A DNA stretch of 64,000 bases from an uncultured Bacteroidia bacterium (lineage in GTDB: Bacteria; Bacteroidota; Bacteroidia; Bacteroidales; F082): the NCBI GenBank assembly GCA_902774365.1, contig CACYHX010000001.1:1-64000 (forward strand). The letters run 5' to 3'. The notes under the pieces are model-generated. The model made no database searches. It had not been told where the DNA came from and saw nothing but the letters and a program-made list of their open reading frames with translations. This document shows, piece by piece, positions 16,949 through 24,839 of this stretch. How positions within the stretch are numbered: the first letter of the stretch is position 1; each line of letters begins with the position of its first letter. The translations under genes and the position numbers were made by a program.

Positions 16949-17475
16949 CAGTGACCAAAGATCTTTCCCAGACCACCCAGGATGCTTCCGAGGCCACCCG
17001 GCTTGGTGTTGCCGGCCTGGCCACCGCCGAGGAGGGCACCCAGCAAGCCACCCAGACCCGCTGCACCCGCGTTGCCGTTCTGTTTGCCGAGAAGAGCGAG
17101 CAGGCTGGGGGCGATGGCGGCGAGGATGTTGCCCACCGAATTGGTCGACACGCCCGTCTGCTTCGAGATGCCACCCAACACCTTGCCGAGGTTACCGCCG
17201 AAGATGTGGCCCAGGATCTTGCCACCATCGGTCAGGTCGGTGACTTTCAGGTTGTTGACGATGTTGCCAGCGTTACCGGCATGGTCGCCGAGGGCCTTGG
17301 CCAAGGCTTCGGCGCCGCCAGGGGTGGAGGCGTTCTTCTGCATCGCGCCGAGCAGTGTGGGCAGGGCGCTGGTGATGACGGAAGACACTTGTTTGGAGTC
17401 GATTTTGAGGTTGTCAGCGATGGCGCCGACGGCATCGTTGCCGGTCAGAGCGCCGAGGATGTTGGTGATGTCCAT
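16948..17475 (-). CDS. DUF937 (YidB-like) family protein
   Basis: A 175-residue protein starting MDITNILGALTGNDAVGAIA. The DUF937 pattern covers the first ~130 residues (helical, with SKQVSSVITSALPTLLGAMQKNA), followed by a Gly/Leu-rich tail (GLGGLLGALLGGG). Function unknown; YidB-type proteins are predicted to be cytoplasmic and helical. The start at 17475 is chosen over a longer frame because a perfect TAnnTTTG box lies 41 bases upstream of it. Coupled to ade. Confidence 0.85.
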   Translation of the reverse strand: MDITNILGALTGNDAVGAIADNLKIDSKQVSSVITSALPTLLGAMQKNASTPGGAEALAKALGDHAGNAGNIVNNLKVTDLTDGGKILGHIFGGNLGKVLGGISKQTGVSTNSVGNILAAIAPSLLALLGKQNGNAGAAGLGGLLGALLGGGQAGNTKPGGLGSILGGLGKIFGH

Positions 17476-17516
17476 GATGATATTGTTATTATATTGATTG
17501 ATGTTTTTGTTGACTG

Positions 17517-17524
17517 CAAAGGTA
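17517..17524 (-). promoter_or_regulatory. TAnnTTTG -7 box of the DUF937-ade operon
   Basis: Minus strand TACCTTTGC upstream of the ATG at 17475; it lies inside the false N-terminal extension of that frame. Confidence 0.6.
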
Positions 17525-17608
17525 GGAAAGTATCTGGAATAATGGCTTATGGTTTTATCTTTTTTTGTCCGTTTAGCAGCCATGTCATCACTACAATAGG
17601 CAGTAGCA

Positions 17609-17760
17609 GGCTCTTGAAGTCATGTCATCCCTGCGCTGGACGGTGCGGTGGCATGGAATCTATGACTTCAAAAGCCGTTCCATAAAGGGTTTTACTTCTT
17701 TAACCGCTGCCCACAGATGCCCGCTAACGCACAAGCCCGCGTTGGCATGACATGGACAGC
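17609..17760. repeat. Variable-arm element doublet 1
   Basis: The plus-orientation copy has left arm 17609-17623 (GGCTCTTGAAGTCAT), a 38-nt core 17624-17661 starting GTCATCCCTGCGCTGG, and right arm 17662-17676; 14 of 15 arm positions pair. After a 29-nt spacer comes an inverted copy with arms 17706-17714 and 17752-17760 (7 of 9 pair) around a core ending in GGCATGAC. No gene is seen here. Confidence 0.8.
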
Positions 17761-17782
17761 TGGATTTCTCCAGGATTAAAAC

Positions 17783-17850
17783 AGGCTTCAGAAAGCATGT
17801 CATCCCTGCGCTGGATTGTTCAGGCCTCAACAGATATGTCATCTCTACAG
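17783..17850. repeat. Truncated variable-arm element copies
   Basis: The left arm GGCTTCAGAAAGCAT (17783-17797) is identical to the left arm of the copy at 18423-18437 and is followed by only 17 bases of core (ending GCTGGA). It is then interrupted by an unrelated stretch and by a second partial core beginning GTCATCTCTACAG. No right arms are present. Confidence 0.65.
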
Positions 17851-17861
17851 AGGCGGTTGCA

Positions 17862-18011
17862 GGCAATTGAAGCCATGTCATCCCTGCGCCGAATGTGCGG
17901 TGGCTTGGGATCTATGGCTTCAATTGCCGTCAAATGAGGTTTTTCTTCTTATCCCGCCTCCTATAGATTCCATGCCCACACACTTTCCCATGCAGGAATG
18001 ACATAGGAGGC
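17862..18011. repeat. Variable-arm element doublet 2
   Basis: The plus copy has arms GGCAATTGAAGCCAT (17862-17876) and its perfect reverse complement (17914-17928) around a 37-nt core. After a 27-nt spacer comes an inverted copy with arms GCCTCCTAT (17956-17964) and ATAGGAGGC (18003-18011), perfect, around a core ending GGAATGAC. Confidence 0.85.
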
Positions 18012-18019
18012 TATACTTT

Positions 18020-18301
18020 TTACTGCTCAAATAAATCTTTTCTATCAGGATTGATAGTATCTATTAGTCTATCTTTCTCCGCTCTCGATAAGCTTTTTAT
18101 CTCTTTTTCCCTAACTATCGCCTGGTCTATCAAACCAAACTCTTCAAAGTACACCAGTTTATGACACTTATACTTAGCCGTGAAAACAGACCCACTACCT
18201 TCTTTATGCTCTCTAACACGCCTATCAAGGTCATTTGTAACACCAGTGTATAAAGCCCGCCCGTTGGCACTTTGCATCATATATACCCAATAGGTTTTCA
18301 T
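18020..18301 (-). CDS. GIY-YIG domain small nuclease-like protein
   Basis: A 93-residue single-domain protein. The GIY-YIG core reads WVYMMQSANGRALYTGVTND, with the catalytic-type Arg in LDRRVREH and Glu in REKEIKSLSRAEK. Members of this UPF0213/YhbQ-type group are predicted structure-specific endonucleases; cellular roles are mostly unknown. It sits alone inside the block of variable-arm repeats, with an inverted element copy directly upstream and doublets on both sides. Whether it acts on such hairpins is speculation. Confidence 0.88.
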   Translation of the reverse strand: MKTYWVYMMQSANGRALYTGVTNDLDRRVREHKEGSGSVFTAKYKCHKLVYFEEFGLIDQAIVREKEIKSLSRAEKDRLIDTINPDRKDLFEQ

Positions 18302-18334
18302 ACATTATTACTTCAATTTATTACTTCTTATCCC

Positions 18335-18389
18335 GCTGCCCATAGATTTCCTCCAACCCACTTGCCTCTGCAGGAATGACATGGGCAGC
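18335..18389 (-). repeat. Single inverted variable-arm element
   Basis: Arms GCTGCCCAT (18335-18343) and ATGGGCAGC (18381-18389) are perfectly complementary around a 37-nt core ending GGAATGAC. The plus-orientation partner that other inverted copies have about 28 bases to the left is missing; the GIY-YIG gene is there instead. Confidence 0.8.
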
Positions 18390-18422
18390 TAATTGGAATG
18401 ACATGGGAGGCTAGCGTTTTCA

Positions 18423-18573
18423 GGCTTCAGAAAGCATGTCATCCCTGCGCTGGACGGTGCGGTGGCATGGGATCTATGCTTTCTGGAGCCGGCATTCAAG
18501 GTTGCGACCTATCGTCCCGCCTCCCATAGATTCCCGCTCACGCACATGCCTGCGTTGGAATGACATGGGAGGC
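18423..18573. repeat. Variable-arm element doublet 3
   Basis: The plus copy has arms GGCTTCAGAAAGCAT (18423-18437) and ATGCTTTCTGGAGCC (18476-18490), 14 of 15 pairing, around a 38-nt core nearly identical to that of doublet 1. After a 28-nt spacer comes an inverted copy with perfect arms GCCTCCCAT (18519-18527) and ATGGGAGGC (18565-18573). Confidence 0.85.
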
Positions 18574-18579
18574 TGGCTT

Positions 18580-19521
18580 TTACCTCTCAGCTCTCATTGG
18601 ATTATGCAAAAAGTCATCATACGTCAGCCGGATGCCGTCCTCCAGCTCGGTCTTGTAGGTCCAGCCGAGGGCCGTCGCCTTGCTGACGTCGAGGAGCTTG
18701 CGCGGCGTGCCGTTGGGACGGGTGGTGTCCCATTTGATCTCGCCCGTGTAACCCACCACCTCGGCGACCAGTTCCGTCAACGCCTTGATGGTCAATTCCT
18801 TGCCCGTGCCTGCGTTGACGGTCTCGTTGCCGCTGTAGTTATTCATCAGGAAGACACAGAGGTTGGCGAGGTCGTCCACATAGAGGAACTCGCGCAGCGG
18901 ACTACCGTCACCCCAGCAGGTCACCTCCTTCAGCCCGTCGACCTTGGCCTCGTGGAAACGACGGATGAGGGCGGGCAGCACATGGCTGTGCTCGGGGTGG
19001 TAGTTGTCGTTGGGACCATAGAGGTTGGTGGGCATCACACTGATGTAGTCGGTGCCATACTGCCGGTTGAGGAACTCGCAGTATTTCAGGCCGCTGATCT
19101 TGGCAAGGGCGTAAGCTTCGTTGGTCTTCTCCAGCTCGCCTGTGAGCAGGCAACTCTCCGTCATAGGCTGTGGCGCCATGCGGGGATAGATGCACGACGA
19201 GCCGAGGAACTCCAGCTTCTTGCAGCCGTTGCGCCATGCGGCGTGGATGACGTTCATCTCGAGGATCATGTTGTCGTACATGAAGTCGGCCAGGGCGTTC
19301 TGGTTGGCGATGATGCCACCGACTTTCGCTGCCGCCAAGAAGACGTATTCGGGCTTTTCCTCAGCGAAGAACTTCTCAACGGCATCCTGCCTAGTGAGAT
19401 CAAGCTCTTTATGAGTTCGGGTGATGATGTTATTGTAGCCTTGCCTTTGCAATTCTCTCACAATGGCCGAGCCCACCATGCCACGGTGCCCGGCGACATA
19501 TATTTTACTGTCTTTGTTCAT
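18580..19521 (-). CDS. fcl: GDP-L-fucose synthase
   Basis: A short-chain dehydrogenase/epimerase of 313 residues that turns GDP-4-keto-6-deoxymannose into GDP-L-fucose. The Rossmann motif [14 protein letters not shown] is at residues 10-23, the catalytic Tyr/Lys pair in [15 protein letters not shown], and [18 protein letters not shown] and [17 protein letters not shown] are characteristic of Fcl/WcaG. Its partner gmd lies upstream on the same strand, separated by a GxxExxY gene. It probably feeds capsule or fucosylated-glycan synthesis. Confidence 0.96.
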   Translation of the reverse strand: MNKDSKIYVAGHRGMVGSAIVRELQRQGYNNIITRTHKELDLTRQDAVEKFFAEEKPEYVFLAAAKVGGIIANQNALADFMYDNMILEMNVIHAAWRNGCKKLEFLGSSCIYPRMAPQPMTESCLLTGELEKTNEAYALAKISGLKYCEFLNRQYGTDYISVMPTNLYGPNDNYHPEHSHVLPALIRRFHEAKVDGLKEVTCWGDGSPLREFLYVDDLANLCVFLMNNYSGNETVNAGTGKELTIKALTELVAEVVGYTGEIKWDTTRPNGTPRKLLDVSKATALGWTYKTELEDGIRLTYDDFLHNPMRAER

Positions 19522-19530
19522 TTTTTGGTA

Positions 19531-19682
19531 TTACTTCGTAAGAAATCTGTCAAAAATATACTTATAATCTGTCAAAAATCTCTTTTTACTTCCATCTCTC
19601 TTTCCTATCGTATTGCTTCGCAAGAAATCTGTCAAAAATACTTTTTAAAATCTGTCAAAAATCTCCTTTTTCTTCCCTTTGA
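19531..19682. repeat. Two imperfect tandem units (~76 bp) between GxxExxY and fcl
   Basis: Units starting TTACTTCGTAAGAAATCTGT (19531) and TATTGCTTCGCAAGAAATCT (19611) each contain ATCTGTCAAAAAT twice, four copies in all. AT-rich. Similar short stretches (GATTTTTGA..., AAAGATTTC) follow the other side of the GxxExxY gene near 20130-20165. Confidence 0.7.
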
Positions 19683-19684
19683 CT

Positions 19685-20107
19685 CTAAAACAATGTTACT
19701 CGTTCTATAGTACCGTCAGAATAGCGCTCATACCACTCACTATAAATCCTGTCAGGAGAGAAATTGATGAGCATCCCGTATGGAACATGGGTAATATTGA
19801 GGTAGTTTTTCAATTGTTTTCTGTGTTCGTCTCCAACGAACTTAATGGATTTCAATTCAACTATTATTTCGTCATCTATTACTAGATCCATCCGATATGT
19901 TTGGTCGAGTTGAATATCATCCCAATAGATAGGCAAAAACACCTGCCTCTCAACTTTATGCCCGTCTTGCTCCAACAAATATCTCATTGCAGCTTCATAA
20001 GCGGACTCGAGCAAGCCATAATGGTATTTGTTATATACCTTCATAGCTATCCCTGTAATATCCACAAAGAACTGATACTTTTTATTATGTTCTTTTAGAA
20101 GGTCCAT
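19685..20107 (-). CDS. GxxExxY protein
   Basis: A 140-residue protein with the name-giving motif GLLESAY (about residues 30-36) and a PD-(D/E)XK-like core (YRMDLVIDDEIIVELKSIKF, about 72-91). The fold suggests a nuclease-like domain, but the function of this widespread family is unknown. It splits gmd from fcl, two genes normally adjacent, and is flanked by repeated AT-rich units, as if inserted as a cassette. The ATG at 20107 is the natural start. Confidence 0.88.
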   Translation of the reverse strand: MDLLKEHNKKYQFFVDITGIAMKVYNKYHYGLLESAYEAAMRYLLEQDGHKVERQVFLPIYWDDIQLDQTYRMDLVIDDEIIVELKSIKFVGDEHRKQLKNYLNITHVPYGMLINFSPDRIYSEWYERYSDGTIERVTLF

Positions 20108-20186
20108 CCCCTAGACTAGCAAACGCAGATTTTTGAACGATTTTTATTACATTTTTGAAAGATTTCTACTCCGAAGGAGTATTCCA

Positions 20187-21266
20187 TCAATCTTCTAAAT
20201 GAGCTTTCAGATAAAGCTTCTTCACGAACCTCATATCATGCTCCACCATGATTTTAACCAACTCTTCGAAGGACGTCTTACGAGGGTTCCAGCCGAGGAG
20301 CGTCTTGGCCTTGGTGGGGTCGCCCAAAAGTTGTTCCACCTCGGCGGGACGGAAGAAGCGCGGGTCGACTTCGACAAGTACCTTACCCGTAGCGGTGTCG
20401 ATACCTTTCTCGTTGACGCCTTCGCCTTCCCATCGCAGCTCGATGCCGACATGATGGAAAGCCAGCGTGCAGAACTCACGCACGGTGTGGTACTCGCCCG
20501 TGGCGATGACGAAGTCCTCGGGCTGCTCCTGTTGGAGGATGAGCCACATGCACTCCACATAGTCTTTGGCATAGCCCCAGTCGCGGAGGGCGTTGAGGTT
20601 GCCGAGATAGAGCTTGTCCTGATAGCCTTGCTTGATGCGGGCGGCGGCCAGCGTGATCTTACGTGTGACGAAGGTCTCGCCCCTACGCTCACTCTCGTGG
20701 TTGAAGAGGATGCCGTTGACGGCGAACATGCCATAGCTCTCACGGTAGTTCTTCACAATCCAGAAGCCGTACTGCTTGGCCACGCCGTAGGGCGAGCGGG
20801 GATAGAACGGCGTCGTCTCCTTCTGCGGCACCTCTTGCACCTTACCGAACAGCTCGGAGGTAGAGGCTTGGTAGATCTTGCATTTCTTCTCCAAACCGAG
20901 GATGCGCACGGCCTCAAGGAGGCGCAGCGTGCCTACCGCATCGGCTTCGGCGGTGTATTCCGGACAGTCGAACGACACCTTGACATGGCTCTGGGCGGCG
21001 AGGTTATAGATCTCGTCGGGCTGCACTTTCTGGATGATACGCACGAGTGACGACGAGTCGGTCATGTCGCCATAATGCAGGGTGAGCAGGCGTTTGTTTT
21101 TCATGTCGCGCACCCATTCGTCGAGGTAGAGGTGCTCGATGCGGCCGGTGTTGAACGACGACGAGCGGCGGATGATGCCGTGCACCTCGTAGCCTTTCTC
21201 CAAGAGGAACTCGGCAAGGAAGGAGCCGTCTTGGCCGGTGATGCCAGTGAGTAATGCGGTCTTCAT
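20187..21266 (-). CDS. gmd: GDP-mannose 4,6-dehydratase
   Basis: An NADP-dependent short-chain dehydrogenase of 359 residues making GDP-4-keto-6-deoxy-D-mannose, the first step to GDP-L-fucose. It shows [20 protein letters not shown] at the N-terminus, [14 protein letters not shown], and the YxxxK catalytic pair in [12 protein letters not shown]. The start is the ATG at 21266 (MKTALLTG); a frame extension to a TTG lies in an AT-rich repeat and is rejected. The gene is 44 bases after the DegT aminotransferase. Confidence 0.97.
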   Translation of the reverse strand: MKTALLTGITGQDGSFLAEFLLEKGYEVHGIIRRSSSFNTGRIEHLYLDEWVRDMKNKRLLTLHYGDMTDSSSLVRIIQKVQPDEIYNLAAQSHVKVSFDCPEYTAEADAVGTLRLLEAVRILGLEKKCKIYQASTSELFGKVQEVPQKETTPFYPRSPYGVAKQYGFWIVKNYRESYGMFAVNGILFNHESERRGETFVTRKITLAAARIKQGYQDKLYLGNLNALRDWGYAKDYVECMWLILQQEQPEDFVIATGEYHTVREFCTLAFHHVGIELRWEGEGVNEKGIDTATGKVLVEVDPRFFRPAEVEQLLGDPTKAKTLLGWNPRKTSFEELVKIMVEHDMRFVKKLYLKAHLED

Positions 21267-21310
21267 ATTGAATTGAGAATTGAGAATTGACAATTGAGAA
21301 TTGAGAATTA

Positions 21311-22738
21311 TTAAAGTATTGCCTCCTTAATGCAATCCACGATATAGCGCACGTCGTCGTCGGAGACATAAGGTCCACTCGGCAAGCACATGCCTACTTT
21401 GAAGAGGCTCTCGCTGACGCCGTTGACGTAAGCAGGGGCGTCCTTATAGACGGGCTGCTTGTGCATCGGCTTCCACAGCGGACGTGCCTCCACACCCGCT
21501 TGGTCGAGGATGACACGCAAGGCTTCCACGTTGGTGTTGGGTTCGCAGTCGGTGTGGGCGCTGTCGGAGGCATGCACCACGCCTGCCGCACCGCCTACAG
21601 CACCTTGAACGACAGTCTTATAGGCGTTTTCCTGTCCCTTGATGCGGACACTCGGGTCGATGGTGATGGTGCATAACCAATAGTTACTGTCATACTTCTC
21701 CCCTTGCATACCGTCATTGCGGGCTTGACCCGCAATCTCATGAGATGCCGGATCAAGTCCGGCATGACGGTCGTAAAGGGAACAAGGCTGCGAGTGGACA
21801 TGTATGCCCGGCACACCAGCCAGCAACTCCTCATACATCTTCTGCACATGCTTGTGGTGGTTGATATGGTCGTTGACGACGGTCATCTGTCCGCGGCCGA
21901 TGCCAGCGCAGATGTTTGACATGCGGTAGTTATAGCCGATGGCTTCATGTTGGTAATACGGATAAGCCTCACGGGCTTGCGTGGCCAGCCACATGATCTT
22001 CTGCCATGCCTCTGGGTTGGGGCAGATGAGGGCGCCGCCGCCCGAGGTGGTGATCATCTTGTTGCCGTTGAACGACAGCACGCCGTATTCACCGAAGGTG
22101 CCCAGCACCTGTCCCTTCCATCGGCTGCCGAAGCCTTCGGCGGCATCTTCGACGACGGGGATGTCGTATTTGTTGGCAATCTCCATGATGCGGTCGATGT
22201 CGTAGGGCATACCATATAGCGCCACGGGCACGATGGCCTTGGGCTTGCGGCCCGTCTTGGCGATACGGTCCTTGATGGCGGCTTCCATCAGCTCGGGGTC
22301 AATGTTCCACGAGTCTTTCTCGCTGTCGACGAAGACGGGCGTGGCGCCGAGGTAGGTGATGGGATGGGATGAGGCGCAGAAAGTGAACGACTGGACGATG
22401 ACCTCGTCGCCGGGCTGCACGCCGCAGGCAATCAGGGCGAGGTGGACGGCCGCCGTGCCAGATGACAAGGCCACGACACGTTTTTGCAACAATTCAGGTC
22501 CCTGAGCCCGTCGAAGGGTCGGTCCATAAGGGTTCAATTCTTTATCCGTCGGCCCTTCGACAAGCTCAGGGGCCTTGGTTTCATTCACAAACGCCTCCAG
22601 GTCTTTCTCAAACCCGTTGACATTCGGACCCAGCGGCACCACCCAGTTGGTGTCGAAGGCTTCCTGGATGTATTTCTGTTCGAGGCCTGCGTCGCTCATG
22701 TGAGCGAGGCATAAATAGATACGCTTTTTATCAGCCAT
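21311..22738 (-). CDS. DegT/DnrJ/EryC1/StrS-type sugar aminotransferase with two in-frame repeat insertions
   Basis: A PLP enzyme that aminates a keto nucleotide sugar. Conserved blocks: [23 protein letters not shown], the PLP lysine K225 in [14 protein letters not shown], and the C-terminal [12 protein letters not shown]. At 475 residues it is longer than the usual ~370-400. The excess is explained by two peptide insertions: residues 55-84 (APELVEG... LRRAQGPEL) and about 318-345 (RHAGLDPAS... GQARNDG). Both are encoded by palindromic DNA repeats (22487-22576 and 21704-21787) that keep the frame. Both sit at likely surface loops, so the enzyme may be active. It resembles PglE/LegC-type aminotransferases; the exact substrate is unknown. 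Confidence 0.9.
   Translation of the reverse strand: MADKKRIYLCLAHMSDAGLEQKYIQEAFDTNWVVPLGPNVNGFEKDLEAFVNETKAPELVEGPTDKELNPYGPTLRRAQGPELLQKRVVALSSGTAAVHLALIACGVQPGDEVIVQSFTFCASSHPITYLGATPVFVDSEKDSWNIDPELMEAAIKDRIAKTGRKPKAIVPVALYGMPYDIDRIMEIANKYDIPVVEDAAEGFGSRWKGQVLGTFGEYGVLSFNGNKMITTSGGGALICPNPEAWQKIMWLATQAREAYPYYQHEAIGYNYRMSNICAGIGRGQMTVVNDHINHHKHVQKMYEELLAGVPGIHVHSQPCSLYDRHAGLDPASHEIAGQARNDGMQGEKYDSNYWLCTITIDPSVRIKGQENAYKTVVQGAVGGAAGVVHASDSAHTDCEPNTNVEALRVILDQAGVEARPLWKPMHKQPVYKDAPAYVNGVSESLFKVGMCLPSGPYVSDDDVRYIVDCIKEAIL
21704..21787. repeat. In-gene palindromic repeat (RHAGLDPAS type)
   Basis: Inverted-repeat DNA (CCGTCATTGCGGGCTTGACC at the left, mirrored by GGTCAAGTCCGGCATGACGG-like sequence at the right in the form GATCAAGTCCGGCATGACGG). 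It is inserted in frame in the aminotransferase gene without a stop codon. Confidence 0.85.
22487..22576. repeat. In-gene palindromic repeat (CTTCGACAAGCTCAG type)
   Basis: The left arm contains CCCTGAGCCCGTCGAAGGGT and the right arm CCCTTCGACAAGCTCAGGG, near-complementary around a central A/T-rich loop. The insertion is 90 nt, a multiple of three, and open in the aminotransferase frame. The same seed recurs as a tandem array at 26390-26462. Confidence 0.85.
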
Positions 22739-22762
22739 AGTATTGTTATTTTATTGTTTTCT

Positions 22763-23830
22763 CTATTGTGTCACAAACACCCGCCAACTGCCGTCTTTGT
22801 CGGCACGCTCCACGTATTTCTTTGTCGTCAGCTGGTCGAGCAACTTTTGGATGGCAGCTATGCTGATGCCCGTCTCTGCCTTCATATCAGTCAGGGTAAG
22901 CGTAGGCTGGGTAAGCATGGCGTTCAGTATCTTCGTGTAGTTGGGCGTACGGAATTGTATCCGCTCACCGTCGTACCACCACACGTTCTCGTTCCTTTCG
23001 CTCACAAACAGCACGTCGTTGTAAACCTCCGTGGCTACCAACTCGTTGAAGTATTTCATGAAAGGCTTGATGTCCTTCAGCGGGGCATGAGCACCATCGT
23101 TGGGCACTGGACCCACCTCAAGGTCGGCCTGATGCAATGCTTCAAGATACTCGCTCTTATTGCGGCTCCGTACCACAATCATCGGGTAGTCGTGGCGGCA
23201 AAGTATGAAGTTGACCATCAGCCTGGCGATACGTCCGTTGCCATCCTCAAAAGGGTGAATGCGGATGTAGCGATAGTGGAACAGGGCAGCCAGTTCCACA
23301 GGCGACAGCCGCCCCTCCTTCTCGGCTGCGTTGTACCAATCCACCAACTCGGTCATCAGCCCAGGTGTCTCTTCGGGCGAAGCATATTCGAAGCGGTCGC
23401 CATAGCGGGTGATCACGCTGTTGGGGCGGGTCTTATATGTTCCCGCATGCACCGTATAGCTCGTCTGCACGCCACCGGGTAGGTCTCTATAAACTGTATA
23501 GTCTTCCCTCAGCAGCGTCTTGTGCAGTGTGCGGATGAAGTTCTGCGTCAGCGACATCTCCTTCACAGCAGCCTCTTCGGCCATCATGCGCAAGCCCACA
23601 TTGCTTGCCGTCATTTCTTGCACATCCTTCACGTCGGCCTCGCCAATCACCTTGCCAAACAGCAGCAGAATCTCGGTCTGTCCGTACGTCAGCGTATTGC
23701 CCTCGATATGGTTACTGTTGTAGTTGAAATCAACGGTAAACCTACGGCTCAATCTGTCCCTGTCTTTCTCCGACAGCGGTTGCAGTGCTTGCCAAGCCTC
23801 CAGTGCCTTCTTGATATTCAAATACTTCAT
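22763..23830 (-). CDS. Fic family protein (predicted AMP-transferase)
   Basis: Fic enzymes usually transfer AMP to hydroxyl side chains of target proteins. The 355-residue protein has the full active motif HPFEDGNGR (residues 192-200). An N-terminal inhibitory helix motif, SNHIEG (39-44), fits (S/T)xxxE(G/N), i.e. a class II, self-inhibited Fic. The C-terminus is a winged-helix domain (TLTDMKAETGISIAAIQKLL). The start at 23830 follows a TAnnTTTG box; a TTG extension is rejected because it overlaps that box. It lies 24 bases upstream of the aminotransferase gene, so it may drive it. Confidence 0.93.
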   Translation of the reverse strand: MKYLNIKKALEAWQALQPLSEKDRDRLSRRFTVDFNYNSNHIEGNTLTYGQTEILLLFGKVIGEADVKDVQEMTASNVGLRMMAEEAAVKEMSLTQNFIRTLHKTLLREDYTVYRDLPGGVQTSYTVHAGTYKTRPNSVITRYGDRFEYASPEETPGLMTELVDWYNAAEKEGRLSPVELAALFHYRYIRIHPFEDGNGRIARLMVNFILCRHDYPMIVVRSRNKSEYLEALHQADLEVGPVPNDGAHAPLKDIKPFMKYFNELVATEVYNDVLFVSERNENVWWYDGERIQFRTPNYTKILNAMLTQPTLTLTDMKAETGISIAAIQKLLDQLTTKKYVERADKDGSWRVFVTQ

Positions 23831-23857
23831 ACAATTACACAATTCATGATGACGCCG

Positions 23858-23865
23858 CAAAGATA
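23858..23865 (-). promoter_or_regulatory. TAnnTTTG -7 box upstream of fic
   Basis: Minus strand TATCTTTGC, 28 bases before the ATG at 23830. It probably also serves the aminotransferase, gmd and genes beyond. Confidence 0.6.
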
Positions 23866-23955
23866 CAAAACTTAATTAAAATGGTTGTAACACTACAACC
23901 TTTTTTGAAACATTTTATTACTGTCCCCTAAAGCGTGTCTGTGCGTTGACGCATA

Positions 23956-23988
23956 AAAACAGCGGCCGTCCGATAAGGACAGGCCGCT
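23956..23988 (-). terminator. Rho-independent terminator after the first phosphoglycosyl transferase
   Basis: On the minus strand the stem AGCGGCC...GGCCGCT with inner GTCC/GGAC and loop TTATC is followed by GTTTTT. The same hairpin occurs at 25171-25198 and, without a T-run, at 43186-43213. The stretch from here to the transferase stop holds only AT-rich non-coding sequence. Confidence 0.75.
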
Positions 23989-24125
23989 CAAGATTTGTTC
24001 CACAAAACGCTTCGCCGCAATCGAAGATAAGGCGAAGCCAAGATTTATGACAGATTTAGGTAAGATTTATTTCCCTAAAAAAACACTTCCCCACACTGAA
24101 ATCCCCAATTATCAATTATAAATTG

Positions 24126-24797
24126 TCAATTATCAATTCTTCCTAAAATCCTCTCCCCAGCATACTCCATCCCCTTCCCCAACACCGTGCAAAAAATCAT
24201 CTGGATATCCTTGACAAACGAATAATGCCGATAGTAATAACAGTTCAACCTCACCTTATCAGGATAAATCACCGTGTCATTATACTCCACCGCTATTTCC
24301 TGAGCGGAGCGTGTGTCACCTTCTTTCTGTTTTTGAGCTACATACTCAGCTATCATTTCATCTTCAAGCCTATATTTTAGGGTGGCGGGGCCTGTAATGC
24401 CAGGCCTCAGCTTCAACACATCTCTGTCGTCGCCTTGCAGCTGGTCGGCATAGCCTGGCACGTCGGGGCGGGGGCCGACGAAGCTCATCTTGCCGATGAG
24501 CACGTCCCACAGCTCGGGCAGCTCATCCAGCTTGTAGTGGCGGAGCTTGGCGCCCAGGGGGGTGATGCGTTCTTCGCCTGCGATGCTGATGGGCGAATCA
24601 TCAAGTCCGTCTGTCATCGTGTGGAACTTGTGTATCTTGAAGGGCTTACCGTCCTTGCCGATGCGCTCCTGCACAAAGATGACCGGCTTGCCAATCTTCA
24701 CCCTCACCAGCAGCGCGATGACGAGCAGCACGGGCCAGAGGAGAAGCAAGCCTACTAGGGCAATGGTTCTATCGAAGAGGGGTTTGAGGAGCATCAT
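24126..24797 (-). CDS. Bacterial sugar transferase (phosphoglycosyl transferase), copy 1
   Basis: A PglC-like monotopic enzyme of 223 residues that transfers a sugar-1-phosphate to undecaprenyl phosphate and starts a lipid-linked glycan. It has an N-terminal membrane helix (about 10-33, with RTIALVGLLLLWPVLLVIAL), then FVQERIGKDGKPFKIHKFHTM, and the core LDELPELWDVLIGKMSFVGP followed by RPDVPGY. From residue ~82 (RITPLGAK) onward it is nearly identical to copy 2 at 43487-44152, while the first third differs. It has its own promoter box and terminator. Confidence 0.94.
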   Translation of the reverse strand: MMLLKPLFDRTIALVGLLLLWPVLLVIALLVRVKIGKPVIFVQERIGKDGKPFKIHKFHTMTDGLDDSPISIAGEERITPLGAKLRHYKLDELPELWDVLIGKMSFVGPRPDVPGYADQLQGDDRDVLKLRPGITGPATLKYRLEDEMIAEYVAQKQKEGDTRSAQEIAVEYNDTVIYPDKVRLNCYYYRHYSFVKDIQMIFCTVLGKGMEYAGERILGRIDN

Positions 24798-24813
24798 GCA
24801 TTGTTTTATGGGG

Positions 24814-24821
24814 CAAAGATA
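24814..24821 (-). promoter_or_regulatory. TAnnTTTG -7 box of sugar transferase copy 1
   Basis: Minus strand TATCTTTG, 17 bases upstream of the gene start. Confidence 0.6.
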
Positions 24822-24839
24822 AAGAAAAACTTTTTATGT

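Noticed and set aside
15902-16954. Long plus-strand ORF opposite ade
   Set aside because: Antisense shadow of a GC-rich gene; no family-like sequence, while the minus strand is a clear adenine deaminase.
17476-17583. N-terminal extension of the DUF937 protein (MAAKRTKKDK...)
   Set aside because: A perfect TAnnTTTG promoter box lies inside it and the family starts at MDITNILG.
17584-18579. CRISPR-like array
   Set aside because: Repeats are palindromic, unevenly spaced, occur in both orientations and no cas gene is near.
18436-19710. 424-codon plus-strand ORF opposite fcl
   Set aside because: Runs through repeats and antisense to fcl; composition is not protein-like.
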